Under the pieces are notes generated by a model, which did not search any database, was not told where the DNA came from, and saw only the letters and a list, made by a program, of their open reading frames with translations. Below, piece after piece: positions 39,148 through 49,811 of a DNA stretch of 64,000 bases (position 1 is the stretch's first letter; every line of letters begins with the position of its first letter). A program made the position numbers and the translations under genes. Source of the stretch: Citrobacter werkmanii NBRC 105721 (lineage in GTDB: Bacteria > Pseudomonadota > Gammaproteobacteria > Enterobacterales > Enterobacteriaceae); contig BBMW01000011.1 in assembly GCA_000759755.1 (NCBI GenBank), positions 310,001 to 374,000 of the forward strand, given 5' to 3'.

Positions 39148-40602
39148 GTGGCTGATAAAAAAAGTAATGGCGTCAAATGGCTCCCATTAATTCTTATAGT
39201 ACTCATTTCTGCCGGACTCTGGCAGCTTACGCCCCCCACCGGGTTAAGTGCGCCAGCCTGGCATTCGGCAATTATCTTCGTCGCCACCATCGCTTCTATT
39301 GTGGCTAAAGTATTACCCATCGGCGCGGTCGGCATTATTGGTATTACGGTATTCGCGCTCGCCTATGCTGCCGGGGATAAAACCGCCAGCGGCGCCATCA
39401 CCACGGCATTGAGTGAACTGAACAGTTCGCTTATCTGGCTTATCGTCGTGGCTTTTATGATTGCCCGTGGGTTTATCAAAACCGGTCTCGGGCGACGTAT
39501 TGCGTTGCAGATGATCCGCCTGCTCGGCAAGCGAACGTTGGGACTCGCCTACGGTCTGGCTTTTGCCGATCTAATCCTCTCTCCCGCTATGCCGAGTAAT
39601 ACAGCTCGCTGCGGCGGCGTCATCTATCCGATTGCCGACTCTCTGGCGCGTAGTTTCCATTCGAACCCGGAAGATGAGTCCCGCAGTAAAATCGGCACCT
39701 TTCTTATCACCTGTATTGGCAACGTCAACGACGTGACGGCAGCACTGTTTATGACCGGCTATACCGGCAACCTGCTGGCAGTAAAACTGGCGGCCAACGC
39801 CGGGGTTACGCTGACCTGGGGCGGCTGGTTTATGGCGGCGCTGCTACCTTGTCTGGTCTCTTTGCTGCTCGTTCCGCTACTGGTCTACTGGCTGGTGCGT
39901 CCGGAAATCAAACACACGCCGGATGCCCCGAACCTCGCCCGCAAAGAGCTGGCGGAAATGGGCCGCATGTCACGCGGGGAATGGCTGATGTTGGCAACTG
40001 TCGGCGTACTGCTGGTGCTGTGGATTTTTGGCGATACGCTGGGCGTTGACGCCACTACCGCTTCGTTTGTAGGGCTGTCGATTTTATTGCTGAGCGGCGT
40101 GCTGAGTTGGGAAGACGTCAAAAGTGAGAAAGGGGCATGGGATACGCTGATTTGGTTCGCCGCGCTACTGATGATGGCGAATCAGTTGAAAAAACTGGGC
40201 TTCACCACCTGGTTCGGCAATCTGATTGGCGACAGCCTGAGCAGTACTATGCACGGGACCAGTTGGGTGATCGTCCTGCTGCTGCTGAACGCCGCCTATT
40301 TCTATACCCACTACTTTTTTGCCAGCGGCAATGCGCAGATTGCCGCGCTGTATGCTGTTTTCCTCGGCGTCGGGCTGCATCTGAATATTCCCGCTGCTCC
40401 CACGGCGTTAATGCTGGCCTTCACCAGCAGTTTGTACTGCTCGCTCACCCAGTACACACATGCTCGCGGCCCTATTCTGTTTGGCGCCGGGTATGTTCCA
40501 ACAGGCGTCTGGTGGCGCACAGGATTTATCATCAGCTTGTTTAACCAGGCGGTCTTTATTACCGTGGGTCTGATGTGGTGGAAGGTGTTGGGTCTGTACT
40601 AA
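39148..40602 (+). CDS. DASS-family (SLC13-type) anion:cation symporter
   Basis: A 484-residue membrane protein with about 11-12 helices. It matches the CitT/TtdT branch of the divalent anion:Na+ symporters. The first substrate/sodium loop is LILSPAMPSNTARCGGVIYPI (SNT motif). Near the C-terminus are YTHYFFASGNAQIAALYAVF and QYTHARGPILFGAGYVPTGVWW, which resemble the second half site. The likely substrates are di- or tricarboxylates or a sulfonated/phosphorylated small anion; the sequence does not say which. K-12 has yqhG-yqhH in this place. A HIT-family gene follows after 43 bases. Confidence 0.85.
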   Translation: MADKKSNGVKWLPLILIVLISAGLWQLTPPTGLSAPAWHSAIIFVATIASIVAKVLPIGAVGIIGITVFALAYAAGDKTASGAITTALSELNSSLIWLIVVAFMIARGFIKTGLGRRIALQMIRLLGKRTLGLAYGLAFADLILSPAMPSNTARCGGVIYPIADSLARSFHSNPEDESRSKIGTFLITCIGNVNDVTAALFMTGYTGNLLAVKLAANAGVTLTWGGWFMAALLPCLVSLLLVPLLVYWLVRPEIKHTPDAPNLARKELAEMGRMSRGEWLMLATVGVLLVLWIFGDTLGVDATTASFVGLSILLLSGVLSWEDVKSEKGAWDTLIWFAALLMMANQLKKLGFTTWFGNLIGDSLSSTMHGTSWVIVLLLLNAAYFYTHYFFASGNAQIAALYAVFLGVGLHLNIPAAPTALMLAFTSSLYCSLTQYTHARGPILFGAGYVPTGVWWRTGFIISLFNQAVFITVGLMWWKVLGLY

Positions 40603-40645
40603 ACTGACTGCGTCCTGACGAAGACCTTACCTGCGGAGAAAAGGA

Positions 40646-41101
40646 ATGACCTGTATTTTCTGTCAAATTGTTGAAGGCAAAGCGCCCTGCCATAAGGTAT
40701 GGGAAGACGAACACCACCTGGCTTTTCTGTCGATTTTCCCGAACACCGACGGTTTTACCGTGGTGATCCCGAAAAAGCATTACCCCAGCTATGCCTTCGA
40801 CATGCCGCCGCAGGCGTTAGCGGACCTGATGCTGGCGACCCAAAAAGTGGCTAAGAAACTGGATAAGGCTTTCCCGGATGTTAGTCGTACGGGAATGTTC
40901 TTCGAAGGTTTCGGCGTAGACCATGTGCACAGTAAATTAAGTCCCATGCACGGTACTGGCGATTTAACCCACTGGAAACCGATTGAATCGCGGCAGAACA
41001 AATTTTTCGAGCAGTATGAAGGATATCTGTCGTCACACGATCATGAACGGGCTGATGACGAAAAACTGGCCGCATTAGCGGCCAGAATTCGTGAGGCATA
41101 A
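40646..41101 (+). CDS. HIT-family protein with altered histidine triad
   Basis: A 151-residue histidine-triad protein starting MTCIFCQIVEGKAPCHKVWE, with an early CxxC as in zinc-containing HIT hydrolases. The triad region is GFGVDHVHSKLSPMHG: the first two histidines (HVH) are kept, including the nucleophile position, but the third is lysine. Family members are nucleotide hydrolases or AMP-lysine hydrolases. It is likely co-transcribed with the DASS transporter, 43 bases upstream, preceded by cggagaaaagga. Confidence 0.85.
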   Translation: MTCIFCQIVEGKAPCHKVWEDEHHLAFLSIFPNTDGFTVVIPKKHYPSYAFDMPPQALADLMLATQKVAKKLDKAFPDVSRTGMFFEGFGVDHVHSKLSPMHGTGDLTHWKPIESRQNKFFEQYEGYLSSHDHERADDEKLAALAARIREA

Positions 41102-41156
41102 ATACTGATCTCTTCTGCCCGATAGCGGTGCAAGCACCTTATCCGGGCAAGACAGA

Positions 41157-43328
41157 TTAACGTCCCGCCACTTTCCCGCGTTTTTTGTTCGCGGCAGGCG
41201 TCTGACGCTGGTGCGCCACTGGCGTGTGTTTGGTCAGCGCCGGACGAGTATGACGGTTCTGGCGACGCGCTTCGCGCATCTCTTCCAGCGTAGGCGCCGG
41301 AACCAGACATTCGCGACGCCCGCCGATCAGATGCTTTTTACCCATATCTTCCAGCGCCTGGCGGATTAACGGCCAGTTGGCTGGATCGTGGTAGCGCAAC
41401 AGGGCTTTATGCAGACGACGCTGCTTATCACCTTTCGGCACCACCACGTCTTCACTCTTATAACCAATTTTACCCAACGGGTTTTTCCCGGTGTAATACA
41501 TGGTTGTGGAGTTCGCCAACGGCGATGGATAGAAGTTCTGCACCTGATCCAGACGGAAACGACGTTGTTTCAGCCACAGCGCCAGATTCACCATATCTTC
41601 GTCACGCGTACCCGGGTGCGCGGAGATAAAATACGGGATCAGGTACTGCTCTTTACCGGCCTGTTTAGAGTAGGTATCGAACAATTCCTTGAAGCGATCG
41701 TAGCTGCCCATCCCCGGCTTCATCATCTTCGACAGCGGGCCTTCTTCAGTATGCTCTGGCGCAATCTTCAGATAGCCGCCCACGTGATGGGTAGCCAGTT
41801 CTTTGATGTAGCGTGGGTCTTCCACCGCGATGTCATAGCGCACACCGGATGCGATAAGGATCTTTTTAATGCCTTTGAGATCACGCGCCCGGCGATAGAG
41901 GTTAATTGTCGGCTCATGATTGGTATCCATGTGCGGACAAATATCCGGATAGACGCATGACAGACGACGGCAGGTTTGCTCCGCACGCGGTGACTTACAG
42001 CGCAGCATATACATGTTCGCCGTTGGGCCGCCGAGATCGGAAATCACGCCGGTAAAGCCCGGGACAGTGTCGCGAATGGCTTCGATTTCATTGATGATCG
42101 AATCTTCAGAGCGACTCTGGATGATACGGCCTTCGTGCTCTGTTATCGAACAGAACGAGCAGCCGCCAAAGCAGCCACGCATAATGTTGATCGAGAAACG
42201 GATCATCTCATAGGCCGGAATACGGCTGTCACCATACGCCGGATGCGGTACACGCTTGTACGGTAACGCAAAGACGCTGTCCATCTCTTCGGTAGACAGC
42301 GGAATAGCTGGCGGGTTGATCCAGATGTAGCGATCGCCATGCTTTTGCATCAGCGCACGCGCGCAGCCTGGGTTAGTTTCGTGGTGCAGGATACGCGACG
42401 CATGCGCATACAGCACTTTGTCGCCCTTCACTTTTTCGAAGGACGGCAGCAGCACGTAGGTTTTTTCCCACGGTTTCGGACGTGGCGGCTGTACGGTTAC
42501 CGCTTTCGCTTCCTGTTTTTTCGGGGCGACAGGTTTGTTGTCGGCACACGGCAGATCTTCACCGTAAGGATGCGGGATCGGGTCAATCTTGCCTGGCGTG
42601 TCGAGACGCGTAGAATCCACCCCACTCCAGCCCGGCAGCGCTTCTTTAACCATAATCGCGGTGTTACGCACGTCGCGGATCTGATCGATAGTTTCCCCCA
42701 TCGCCAGACGATGCGCCACTTCCACCAGCGGACGTTCGCCGTTGCCGAACATCAGCATATCGGCTTTCGAATCCACCAAAACGGAGCGGCGAACGGTATC
42801 AGACCAGTAATCGTAGTGCGCGGTGCGGCGCAGGCTGGCCTCAATGCCGCCAAGAATAACCGGCACATCTTTCCATGCTTCTTTACAGCGCTGGGTATAG
42901 ACCAGCGTGGCGCGGTCCGGACGTTTACCCGCCACGTTGTCCGGCGTGTAGGCATCATCATGGCGCAGTCGGCGATCGGCGGTATAACGGTTGATCATCG
43001 AGTCCATGTTGCCAGCGGTCACACCAAAGAACAGGTTCGGTTTACCCAAACGCATAAAATCGTCTTTGTTGTTCCACTCCGGCTGGGCGATAATTCCGAC
43101 GCGAAAGCCCTGAGCTTCCAGCATACGGCCACAAATCGCCATACCAAAGCTTGGGTGGTCGACGTAGGCATCGCCGGTCACCAGAATGATGTCGCAGCTA
43201 TCCCAGCCAAGTTGGTCCATTTCGTCACGTGACATCGGCAAAAACGGTGCCGGGCCAAAACAGGCAGCCCAGTACTGCGGCCAGGAGAAAAGGTCTCTGT
43301 CCGGTTGGATCAGGGATATTGCGCTCAT
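41157..43328 (-). CDS. ygiQ: Radical SAM protein YgiQ
   Basis: A 723-residue protein (739 in E. coli; the difference is in the low-complexity basic tail). An N-terminal UPF0313 domain is followed by a radical SAM core with CxxxCxxC in [22 protein letters not shown]-terminal DUF3362 segment then leads into a basic Thr/Ala/Lys-rich end. The substrate is unknown. It is divergent from trkG and converges with the HIT gene, separated by a short REP-like palindrome (41117-41148). Confidence 0.95.
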   Translation of the reverse strand: MSAISLIQPDRDLFSWPQYWAACFGPAPFLPMSRDEMDQLGWDSCDIILVTGDAYVDHPSFGMAICGRMLEAQGFRVGIIAQPEWNNKDDFMRLGKPNLFFGVTAGNMDSMINRYTADRRLRHDDAYTPDNVAGKRPDRATLVYTQRCKEAWKDVPVILGGIEASLRRTAHYDYWSDTVRRSVLVDSKADMLMFGNGERPLVEVAHRLAMGETIDQIRDVRNTAIMVKEALPGWSGVDSTRLDTPGKIDPIPHPYGEDLPCADNKPVAPKKQEAKAVTVQPPRPKPWEKTYVLLPSFEKVKGDKVLYAHASRILHHETNPGCARALMQKHGDRYIWINPPAIPLSTEEMDSVFALPYKRVPHPAYGDSRIPAYEMIRFSINIMRGCFGGCSFCSITEHEGRIIQSRSEDSIINEIEAIRDTVPGFTGVISDLGGPTANMYMLRCKSPRAEQTCRRLSCVYPDICPHMDTNHEPTINLYRRARDLKGIKKILIASGVRYDIAVEDPRYIKELATHHVGGYLKIAPEHTEEGPLSKMMKPGMGSYDRFKELFDTYSKQAGKEQYLIPYFISAHPGTRDEDMVNLALWLKQRRFRLDQVQNFYPSPLANSTTMYYTGKNPLGKIGYKSEDVVVPKGDKQRRLHKALLRYHDPANWPLIRQALEDMGKKHLIGGRRECLVPAPTLEEMREARRQNRHTRPALTKHTPVAHQRQTPAANKKRGKVAGR

Positions 43329-43526
43329 AGTGCTTCCAAAAATGGTAAAAAAATAATCAAAGGCCGGGGATTATACGCTGTATGTCGGCAAGAAATGAAG
43401 TGGAGTCTGAACCAGACCAGTAGAAAGTTGTATAAATTGTTAAATTTTACGACAGCCATTTTTATCAATCATAATTAACACCATGCCGGCCAACTGAGAT
43501 CACTCTTTTCGGCGGGGGATTTTTCA

Positions 43527-45002
43527 TTGCGACTCAACGATTCACTGCATATTTCCCAGTTACGGGTTGTTGTTCACCTGTGCGGATTTCTGGTTCTTCT
43601 CTACAGCTTCTCCATGCTGCCGCCAATGACCATCGCTCTGTTAAATAAAGAGCGGAGCTTTTTCGCATTTTTCAGCACATTTATGACTTTCTTTACCCTT
43701 GGCGGCGGGGCGTGGCTGGCAACCAAACATGCGGGAATTCAACTGAGAACCCGGGATGGATTCGTCATTATCGTTTTGTTCTGGCTACTGTTTTCGTTTA
43801 TTAGCGCAATGCCGATGTGGATGGACGATGGCTTAAATCTCTCCTTTGCCGATGCCCTGTTCGAAGGGGTTTCCGGGATTACCACCACTGGCGCAACGGT
43901 GATTGACGACGTCAGCGCCTTACCGAAATCGTATCTTTACTATCGTGCTCAGCTCAATTTTATTGGCGGCCTGGGCGTTATTGTCCTCGCCGTGGCGGTA
44001 TTACCGCTGCTGGGTATTGGCGGCATGAAACTGTATCAGTCTGAAATGCCAGGCCCCTTCAAAGAAGAACGCCTCACGCCAAGGCTTGCCGATACCGCAC
44101 GTACGCTGTGGTTGACCTACGTCATTCTGGGTCTTATTTGTACTCTAGCCTACTGGGCTGCCGGGATGTCGTTTTTCGACGCCTTATGCCACGGGCTGTC
44201 GACGGTCTCTCTTGGCGGATTTTCCACTCGCAGCGAGAGCATCGGCTTTTATAACAGCCACGCTATAGAACTCGTCGCCGGACTGTTTTCACTGTTATCC
44301 GCGTTTAACTTCACCCTCTGGTACGTTGCTATTGTAAAACGTACCTTCAAGCCCTTTCGTCGTAATGCCGAGCTGCGTTTCTTTCTGCTAATTGCGCTGG
44401 TGGTCACGCTGATCGCCACCTGGCAGGTCTGGCGGGCAGGTATGTACGGGCTAACGGACAGCCTGGTGCATGCCTTTTTTCTGGCCAGCTCCATGCTGAC
44501 GGATAATGGCCTGTCAACGGCGGATTACGCGCAGTGGCCCTCGCACACGATCTTCATGCTGCTTAGCGCCAGCTTTTTCGGCGGTTGTGTGGGATCGACG
44601 TGCGGGGGAATTAAAGTGCTGCGCTTTTTGATTATGTTCAAGCAGTGCCGCCAGGAATTACACCAGCTCGCGCATCCTCGCGCCCTGCTGAACATCAAAG
44701 TGGGTAACAGCGTGGTAAGCGACAGGGTGGTGCGTTCGGTATGGAGCTTTTTCTTTCTCTACGTTTTGTTCACCAGCTTTTTTATCTGGGCGCTCAATCT
44801 GATGGGCTACGATCTCTTCTCATCTTTCGCCACCGTCGCCGCCTGCATCAACAATATGGGGCTGGGATTTGGCGTTACCGCCACGACGTTTGGCACGTTA
44901 AATGAGGAGGCAAAGCTGCTGATGTGCGCAGCCATGATCATGGGGCGTCTGGAGATTTACCCCATACTGATCCTGTTTTCGCGCATGTTCTGGCGGGCGT
45001 AA
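43527..45002 (+). CDS. trkG: Trk-type potassium uptake protein TrkG
   Basis: A 491-residue K+ transporter of the TrkH/TrkG/KtrB superfamily with four pore repeats: SGITTTGATV, STVSLGGFST, SSMLTDNGLST and ACINNMGLGFG. By eye it is much closer to E. coli TrkG than to TrkH (for example LYSFSMLPPMTIAL, LNFIGGLGVIVLAVAVLPLLGIGG, FFGGCVGSTCGGIK). It would need TrkA/TrkE encoded elsewhere. The start is a TTG at 43527 with cggcggggg about ten bases upstream. In K-12 trkG lies on the Rac prophage; here it sits between ygiQ and ftsP with no phage genes. Confidence 0.92.
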   Translation: MRLNDSLHISQLRVVVHLCGFLVLLYSFSMLPPMTIALLNKERSFFAFFSTFMTFFTLGGGAWLATKHAGIQLRTRDGFVIIVLFWLLFSFISAMPMWMDDGLNLSFADALFEGVSGITTTGATVIDDVSALPKSYLYYRAQLNFIGGLGVIVLAVAVLPLLGIGGMKLYQSEMPGPFKEERLTPRLADTARTLWLTYVILGLICTLAYWAAGMSFFDALCHGLSTVSLGGFSTRSESIGFYNSHAIELVAGLFSLLSAFNFTLWYVAIVKRTFKPFRRNAELRFFLLIALVVTLIATWQVWRAGMYGLTDSLVHAFFLASSMLTDNGLSTADYAQWPSHTIFMLLSASFFGGCVGSTCGGIKVLRFLIMFKQCRQELHQLAHPRALLNIKVGNSVVSDRVVRSVWSFFFLYVLFTSFFIWALNLMGYDLFSSFATVAACINNMGLGFGVTATTFGTLNEEAKLLMCAAMIMGRLEIYPILILFSRMFWRA

Positions 45003-45018
45003 CGCAAACCCCGGCGCG

Positions 45019-46431
45019 TTACGGCGCCGGGTTCACCAGGATCTGACCGATCGAGCCACGATCCGCCATTTCCAGCGTCTGGCTGTTAAAGTAGAACGGG
45101 AAATGCGCCCAGGAAGGCTGACCGTAATAAACCAGTAACTCGACCTGACCATCTACCCAGACGGTATCTTTCCAACCTCTGTCTTCCGGGAACGGCATTG
45201 CGCCGTTCACATTACGGATCAGGAACGAGACGCCCTCAATATGGAAAGACTGCGGCATATCCGCCCGCACCGTCCAGCGCTCCCAGGTACCCTGCTGCGC
45301 GGTAATATCCATGCGGTTGACGTCCCACAGCTGACCGTTGATCCCCGGATCGTCATCCAGGCTGATATCACGGCTGCGAATCGGCGAACCGCTGAGGATC
45401 TCCGTAGGCAGCAGGCGCATTGGCAGGCTGTCAGTCACCAGCGGCAGAAGGCCAGTTGGTCGCAGAGTCAGCACCAGCGTGGAGATAAGAATACTCGATG
45501 GTTCAAAGAATCCGCGGATCCTGTCGACAATGCTGGCCGCCTCGCCACAGGTAATAGAGACCTCATTACCGTTAGTCATATCCACCAGGATCTCACGACG
45601 TTCGCCTGGCGCCAGCGAGAGCTGTTTCAATGAAACAGGCGCAGGTAAAAAGCCCTGATCGCTGGAGATCACATGCAGTGCACGGCCATCACTCATTTGC
45701 AGTTGGTAACGACGCGAGTTTGACGCGTTCAGCAAACGCAAGCGTACCCAGCCGCGGGAGACTTCGACATACGGGCTTTGCGCCCCGTTGACCAGCAGCG
45801 TATCCCCAACAAAACCGCCGCTGCCAGGTTCGCTGTATTCCGGCGTACCAAAGTTGTCCAGACGCTTGTCCTGGATAATGATCGGAAAATCATCTACGCC
45901 GTAATGGTTGGGAATAGACAGGGATTTACTGACCTCATCTTCAACCAGCCACATCCCGGCAAGACCATTATAGACCTGCTGGGCAGTACGATTTGGCGTA
46001 TTGGCGTGATACCACAGCGTGGCGGCATTCTGGCGGATCGGCAGCACTGGCGCCCAATCCGCATTAGGTGACATCATGCGCGCCGGGCCCCCCATCAGCG
46101 GACCAGGTACCTGTAATCCGGCGACGGTCATCGAGACATTTTCTGTCAGACGGTTGCTGTAGATAAGCTTGACGTCATCCCCTTTCCAGACGCGGATTGT
46201 CGGCCCCAGGTAGCGGCCGTTAATCCCCCAGACAGGCGCGCGTGTGCCTTGTGTAAATGACCAATGCGCGCGTTGCAGCGTCATAAATAACGGCTGCCCC
46301 CGACGAGACTCCAGCAGTGGAGGCACAGGTAACGGTTGTTGCTGACCGGCAGCATTAGCCTTCAGCGGAACAGCACCTGCACACAGTGCGATCCCCGATG
46401 CCTGAATGAACTGACGCCGACTGAATGACAT
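45019..46431 (-). CDS. ftsP: Cell division protein FtsP (SufI)
   Basis: A 470-residue periplasmic protein with a twin-arginine signal (MSFSRRQFIQASGIALCAGA) and a three-domain multicopper-oxidase fold. The usual copper-binding histidine clusters are largely missing, as in E. coli FtsP, which stabilises the divisome under stress. It converges with trkG; a GC hairpin (45010-45031) covers its stop codon. plsC lies 71 bases upstream in the same direction. Confidence 0.95.
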   Translation of the reverse strand: MSFSRRQFIQASGIALCAGAVPLKANAAGQQQPLPVPPLLESRRGQPLFMTLQRAHWSFTQGTRAPVWGINGRYLGPTIRVWKGDDVKLIYSNRLTENVSMTVAGLQVPGPLMGGPARMMSPNADWAPVLPIRQNAATLWYHANTPNRTAQQVYNGLAGMWLVEDEVSKSLSIPNHYGVDDFPIIIQDKRLDNFGTPEYSEPGSGGFVGDTLLVNGAQSPYVEVSRGWVRLRLLNASNSRRYQLQMSDGRALHVISSDQGFLPAPVSLKQLSLAPGERREILVDMTNGNEVSITCGEAASIVDRIRGFFEPSSILISTLVLTLRPTGLLPLVTDSLPMRLLPTEILSGSPIRSRDISLDDDPGINGQLWDVNRMDITAQQGTWERWTVRADMPQSFHIEGVSFLIRNVNGAMPFPEDRGWKDTVWVDGQVELLVYYGQPSWAHFPFYFNSQTLEMADRGSIGQILVNPAP

Positions 46432-46502
46432 ATAAACTCCATGAAAAACTGGCGATTAACACGCAGGAAATCTTTTCCTGTAAAAAAACCGAATTGCGCG
46501 GA

Positions 46503-47240
46503 TTAAACCTTACCGGCGGCTTCCCGCTCTGCAACTTCTTTATCGAGCTCTGCGATTTTTTGTTCCATCAGCGTGCGGCAATGCGCTGCCAGTTCACGAA
46601 CCTGATCTTTACCAAAATGGCTAATATCCACCGGCGGCAACATCTCTACAATCGCCAAACCGTTATTGAGCCGGTTGAGTTTTATTTTGTTTGAAGTTGT
46701 TGAAACGCACACCGGAATAACCGGGACGCCCGCCGCAATCGCCGCATGAAACGCGCCGGTTTTAAACGGCAGCAGACCACGGCCGCGGCTGCGCGTCCCT
46801 TCCGGGAACATCCAGATAGAAATACGACGTTTTTTGAAATGGTTCACCACGGCTGCGATGGTGCTGTGCGCTTTAGCACGGTTGTTTCTGTCGATCAACA
46901 GGTTACCGGTTAACCAGTACAGCTGCCCGAAGAACGGGATCCACAGCAGGCTTTTTTTACCCACCGTTACCGTCGGCGGCTGAACGATATTCGAAGCAGT
47001 AACCATGTCATAGTTGTTCTGGTGGTTACAAATATAGATAGCATTACCATAATTCTGCGCGTCTGCCGGCATGCGGCACTCGACCTTCAGGCCATACAGG
47101 GGAGCCAGGCGGCCAAACATATGACCGAACGTTGCGACGTGTTTTGGATTCCGTGGGCTGAACAGACAGTATATACAACCGAAAATACAGACCAGAATGC
47201 AGTAAATAACAGTAATGATTAAACGAAAAATATATAACAT
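46503..47240 (-). CDS. plsC: 1-acyl-sn-glycerol-3-phosphate acyltransferase PlsC
   Basis: A 245-residue inner-membrane enzyme that makes phosphatidic acid from lysophosphatidic acid. The N-terminal hydrophobic segment (LIITVIYCILVCIFGCIYCL) is followed by the catalytic HxxxxD motif in CNHQNNYDMVTA and the glycerol-phosphate site FPEGTRSRGRG. Order parC-plsC-ftsP is as in E. coli. Confidence 0.96.
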   Translation of the reverse strand: MLYIFRLIITVIYCILVCIFGCIYCLFSPRNPKHVATFGHMFGRLAPLYGLKVECRMPADAQNYGNAIYICNHQNNYDMVTASNIVQPPTVTVGKKSLLWIPFFGQLYWLTGNLLIDRNNRAKAHSTIAAVVNHFKKRRISIWMFPEGTRSRGRGLLPFKTGAFHAAIAAGVPVIPVCVSTTSNKIKLNRLNNGLAIVEMLPPVDISHFGKDQVRELAAHCRTLMEQKIAELDKEVAEREAAGKV

Positions 47241-47393
47241 AACAACCTCTAAGGCCTAAGAGCCTGGCATTTTACGTCACCGGATACATAACTCTGCATC
47301 AGGTTAGGGCTTTGTTAAGGCGGCTCTCTGGAAAAGCGTATTGTTAATCGCAACGCACGAATAAACAACGGTTTTACGGGAAATTTTAACGTT

Positions 47394-47423
47394 GGCTCTC
47401 CCTGAGCGAAAGCAGGGAGAGCC
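47394..47423 (-). terminator. Hairpin after parC
   Basis: Perfect 11-base arms ggctctccctg and cagggagagcc around agcgaaag, starting 12 bases beyond the parC stop. The following minus-strand sequence (AACGTTAAAATTT) is only moderately T-rich, so efficiency is uncertain. Confidence 0.7.
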
Positions 47424-47434
47424 GGGCAGTCACG

Positions 47435-49693
47435 TTATTCTTCGCTGTCGCCCTGACTGGCGCGTCGAGGCGAGTCAATTTCAATGCGATCGATACGCTG
47501 TAGACCACGCATCAGCGTGCCGCGACGACCACGTTCGCCGGTCACTTTCTGCAACTCTTCAGGACGCAGTTTAATTTTGCGCTTACCGACGTGGATAGTC
47601 AGCGTGCTCTGTGGCGGCAGCACATAGAGCAGCGCCAGGCCATCTTCGCCTTTCGCCGCTTCTGCTGAAGGGATATTGATAATCTTGTTCCCTTTGCCTT
47701 TCGACAGTTGCGGCAAATCGCTCACCGGGAACATCAACATGCGACCTGCATGGGTAATGGCCAGCAGCATATCGGTTTCATCTTCAATCACCACAGGAGG
47801 CATGACATGCGCATTTTCTGGCAGTGTAATCAATGCTTTACCCGCACGGTTACGCGCCACCAGGTCATTGAAGGTACAGACAAAACCGTAGCCCGCATCG
47901 GATGCCATCAGCAGTTTCTGATCGTCACCTTCCATCAGCATATGCTCAACCGTCGCGCCCGGCGGCAGCGTGAGCTTACCGGTTAATGGTTCGCCCTGGC
48001 CACGTGCCGACGGCAGCGTAATCGGGTCGATGGCGTAGCTGCGTCCGGTCGAGTCAACGAATACCACCGGCTGGTTGCTCTTACCCTTCACTGCCGACTT
48101 AAAGCTGTCGCCCGCTTTATAGCTTAATCCTGGCGCATCAATGTCGTGGCCTTTGGCGCTACGCACCCAACCACTCTGGGACAATACAATAGTCACCGGC
48201 TCAGACGGCAGCATGTCGTGCTCGCTCATCGCCTTCGCTTCTTCGCGTTCCTGCAACGGGGAGCGGCGATCGTCGCCATAAGCATCGGCATCGGCCTGCA
48301 GCTCTTTCTTCAGCAGGTTACTCATTTTACGCTCGGAAGCGAGAATGGCCTGCAGTTGATCGCGCTCTTTCGCCAGCTCATCCTGCTCACCGCGGATTTT
48401 CATCTCTTCGAGTTTGGCAAGGTGGCGCAATTTCAGCTCAAGGATAGCTTCAGCCTGCGTTTCGGAAATGCCAAACCGCGACATCAGCTCAGGCTTAGGT
48501 TCATCTTCATGACGAATAATCTCGATCACTTCGTCAATGTTGAGGAACGCCACCAGCAAACCTTCAAGGATATGCAGGCGCTTAAGCACTTTTTCCAGAC
48601 GATAGTTCAGGCGACGACGCACGGTATCACGGCGGAACGCCAGCCATTCGGTGAGGATCTCCAGCAGGTTTTTCACCGCCGGGCGACCGTCGAGGCCGAT
48701 CATGTTCAGGTTGATACGGTAGCTTTTTTCCAGATCGGTGGTGGCAAACAGGTGGTTCATCACCTGTTCCATATCCACGCGATTGGAGCGCGGGACAATC
48801 ACCAGACGGGTCGGGTTTTCGTGATCCGATTCGTCACGCAGGTCATCAACCATCGGCAGCTTTTTATTACGCATTTGAGCAGCGATCTGCTCCAGCACTT
48901 TTGCCCCGGAAACCTGATGCGGCAACGCGGAAATCACTACCGCACCGTCTTCTTTGGTCCATACCGCGCGCATACGCACGGAGCCGCGTCCGTTTTCGTA
49001 AATCTTACGAATTTCCGCACGCGAAGTAATAATCTCGGCTTCGGTCGGATAATCCGGCCCTTGCACAATATCCAGCAGTTGATCGAGCGTTGTTTTCGGC
49101 TGCTCAATCAGCGTAATCGCCGCTTTGGCGACCTCTCGCAGGTTATGCGGTGGAATATCCGTCGCCATACCAACGGCAATACCGGTCGTACCATTCAGCA
49201 GAATATTTGGCAGACGCGCAGGCAGCATCTTTGGCTCCTGCATGGTGCCGTCGAAGTTTGGCACCCAGTCCGACGTTCCCTGACCTAGCTCACCCAGCAG
49301 GACTTCCGCATATTTAGACAGACGGGATTCGGTATAACGCATCGCCGCGAAGGATTTGGGATCGTCCGGCGCCCCCCAGTTCCCCTGCCCGTCAACCAGC
49401 GGATAACGGTAAGAGAACGGCTGCGCCATCAGTACCATCGCTTCATAACAGGCGCTGTCGCCGTGTGGGTGGTATTTACCCAGCACGTCACCGACGGTAC
49501 GCGCGGATTTTTTAAATTTGGCGCTGGCATTCAGCCCCAGTTCGGACATTGCATACACAATGCGACGCTGAACGGGTTTCAAACCATCGCCAATAAATGG
49601 CAACGCCCTGTCCATGATGACGTACATGGAGTAGTTCAGATAGGCGTTTTCCGTGAATTCATGCAGCGCCAGGCGCTCTGCCATATCGCTCAT
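47435..49693 (-). CDS. parC: Topoisomerase IV subunit A
   Basis: A 752-residue DNA-cleaving subunit of topoisomerase IV, which decatenates daughter chromosomes with ParE. The catalytic tyrosine is in [15 protein letters not shown] (Tyr120). The quinolone region reads [15 protein letters not shown] with Ser80 and Glu84, so it carries the wild-type, susceptible residues. The C-terminal beta-pinwheel repeats follow ([16 protein letters not shown]). Monocistronic and facing the same way as plsC. Confidence 0.97.
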   Translation of the reverse strand: MSDMAERLALHEFTENAYLNYSMYVIMDRALPFIGDGLKPVQRRIVYAMSELGLNASAKFKKSARTVGDVLGKYHPHGDSACYEAMVLMAQPFSYRYPLVDGQGNWGAPDDPKSFAAMRYTESRLSKYAEVLLGELGQGTSDWVPNFDGTMQEPKMLPARLPNILLNGTTGIAVGMATDIPPHNLREVAKAAITLIEQPKTTLDQLLDIVQGPDYPTEAEIITSRAEIRKIYENGRGSVRMRAVWTKEDGAVVISALPHQVSGAKVLEQIAAQMRNKKLPMVDDLRDESDHENPTRLVIVPRSNRVDMEQVMNHLFATTDLEKSYRINLNMIGLDGRPAVKNLLEILTEWLAFRRDTVRRRLNYRLEKVLKRLHILEGLLVAFLNIDEVIEIIRHEDEPKPELMSRFGISETQAEAILELKLRHLAKLEEMKIRGEQDELAKERDQLQAILASERKMSNLLKKELQADADAYGDDRRSPLQEREEAKAMSEHDMLPSEPVTIVLSQSGWVRSAKGHDIDAPGLSYKAGDSFKSAVKGKSNQPVVFVDSTGRSYAIDPITLPSARGQGEPLTGKLTLPPGATVEHMLMEGDDQKLLMASDAGYGFVCTFNDLVARNRAGKALITLPENAHVMPPVVIEDETDMLLAITHAGRMLMFPVSDLPQLSKGKGNKIINIPSAEAAKGEDGLALLYVLPPQSTLTIHVGKRKIKLRPEELQKVTGERGRRGTLMRGLQRIDRIEIDSPRRASQGDSEE

Positions 49694-49783
49694 TAATCGT
49701 GGTTCCTCAACTTTGTACCCCTCTATTGAAGGGCAATATTGCCGCAGATACTACCCTATCTGGCGTGTTGAGTCACAAAGAAA

Positions 49784-49803
49784 AGGGCCGCGAATGCGGC
49801 CCT
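49784..49803 (-). terminator. ygiW terminator
   Basis: Arms agggccgc and gcggccct around gaat; on the minus strand it is followed by TTTTCTTT, directly after the ygiW stop. Confidence 0.88.
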
Positions 49804-49811
49804 GATGGGGA

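Noticed and set aside
49440-49470. Possible quinolone-resistance change in parC
   Set aside because: The region reads [12 protein letters not shown] with Ser80 and Glu84, the susceptible wild-type residues.
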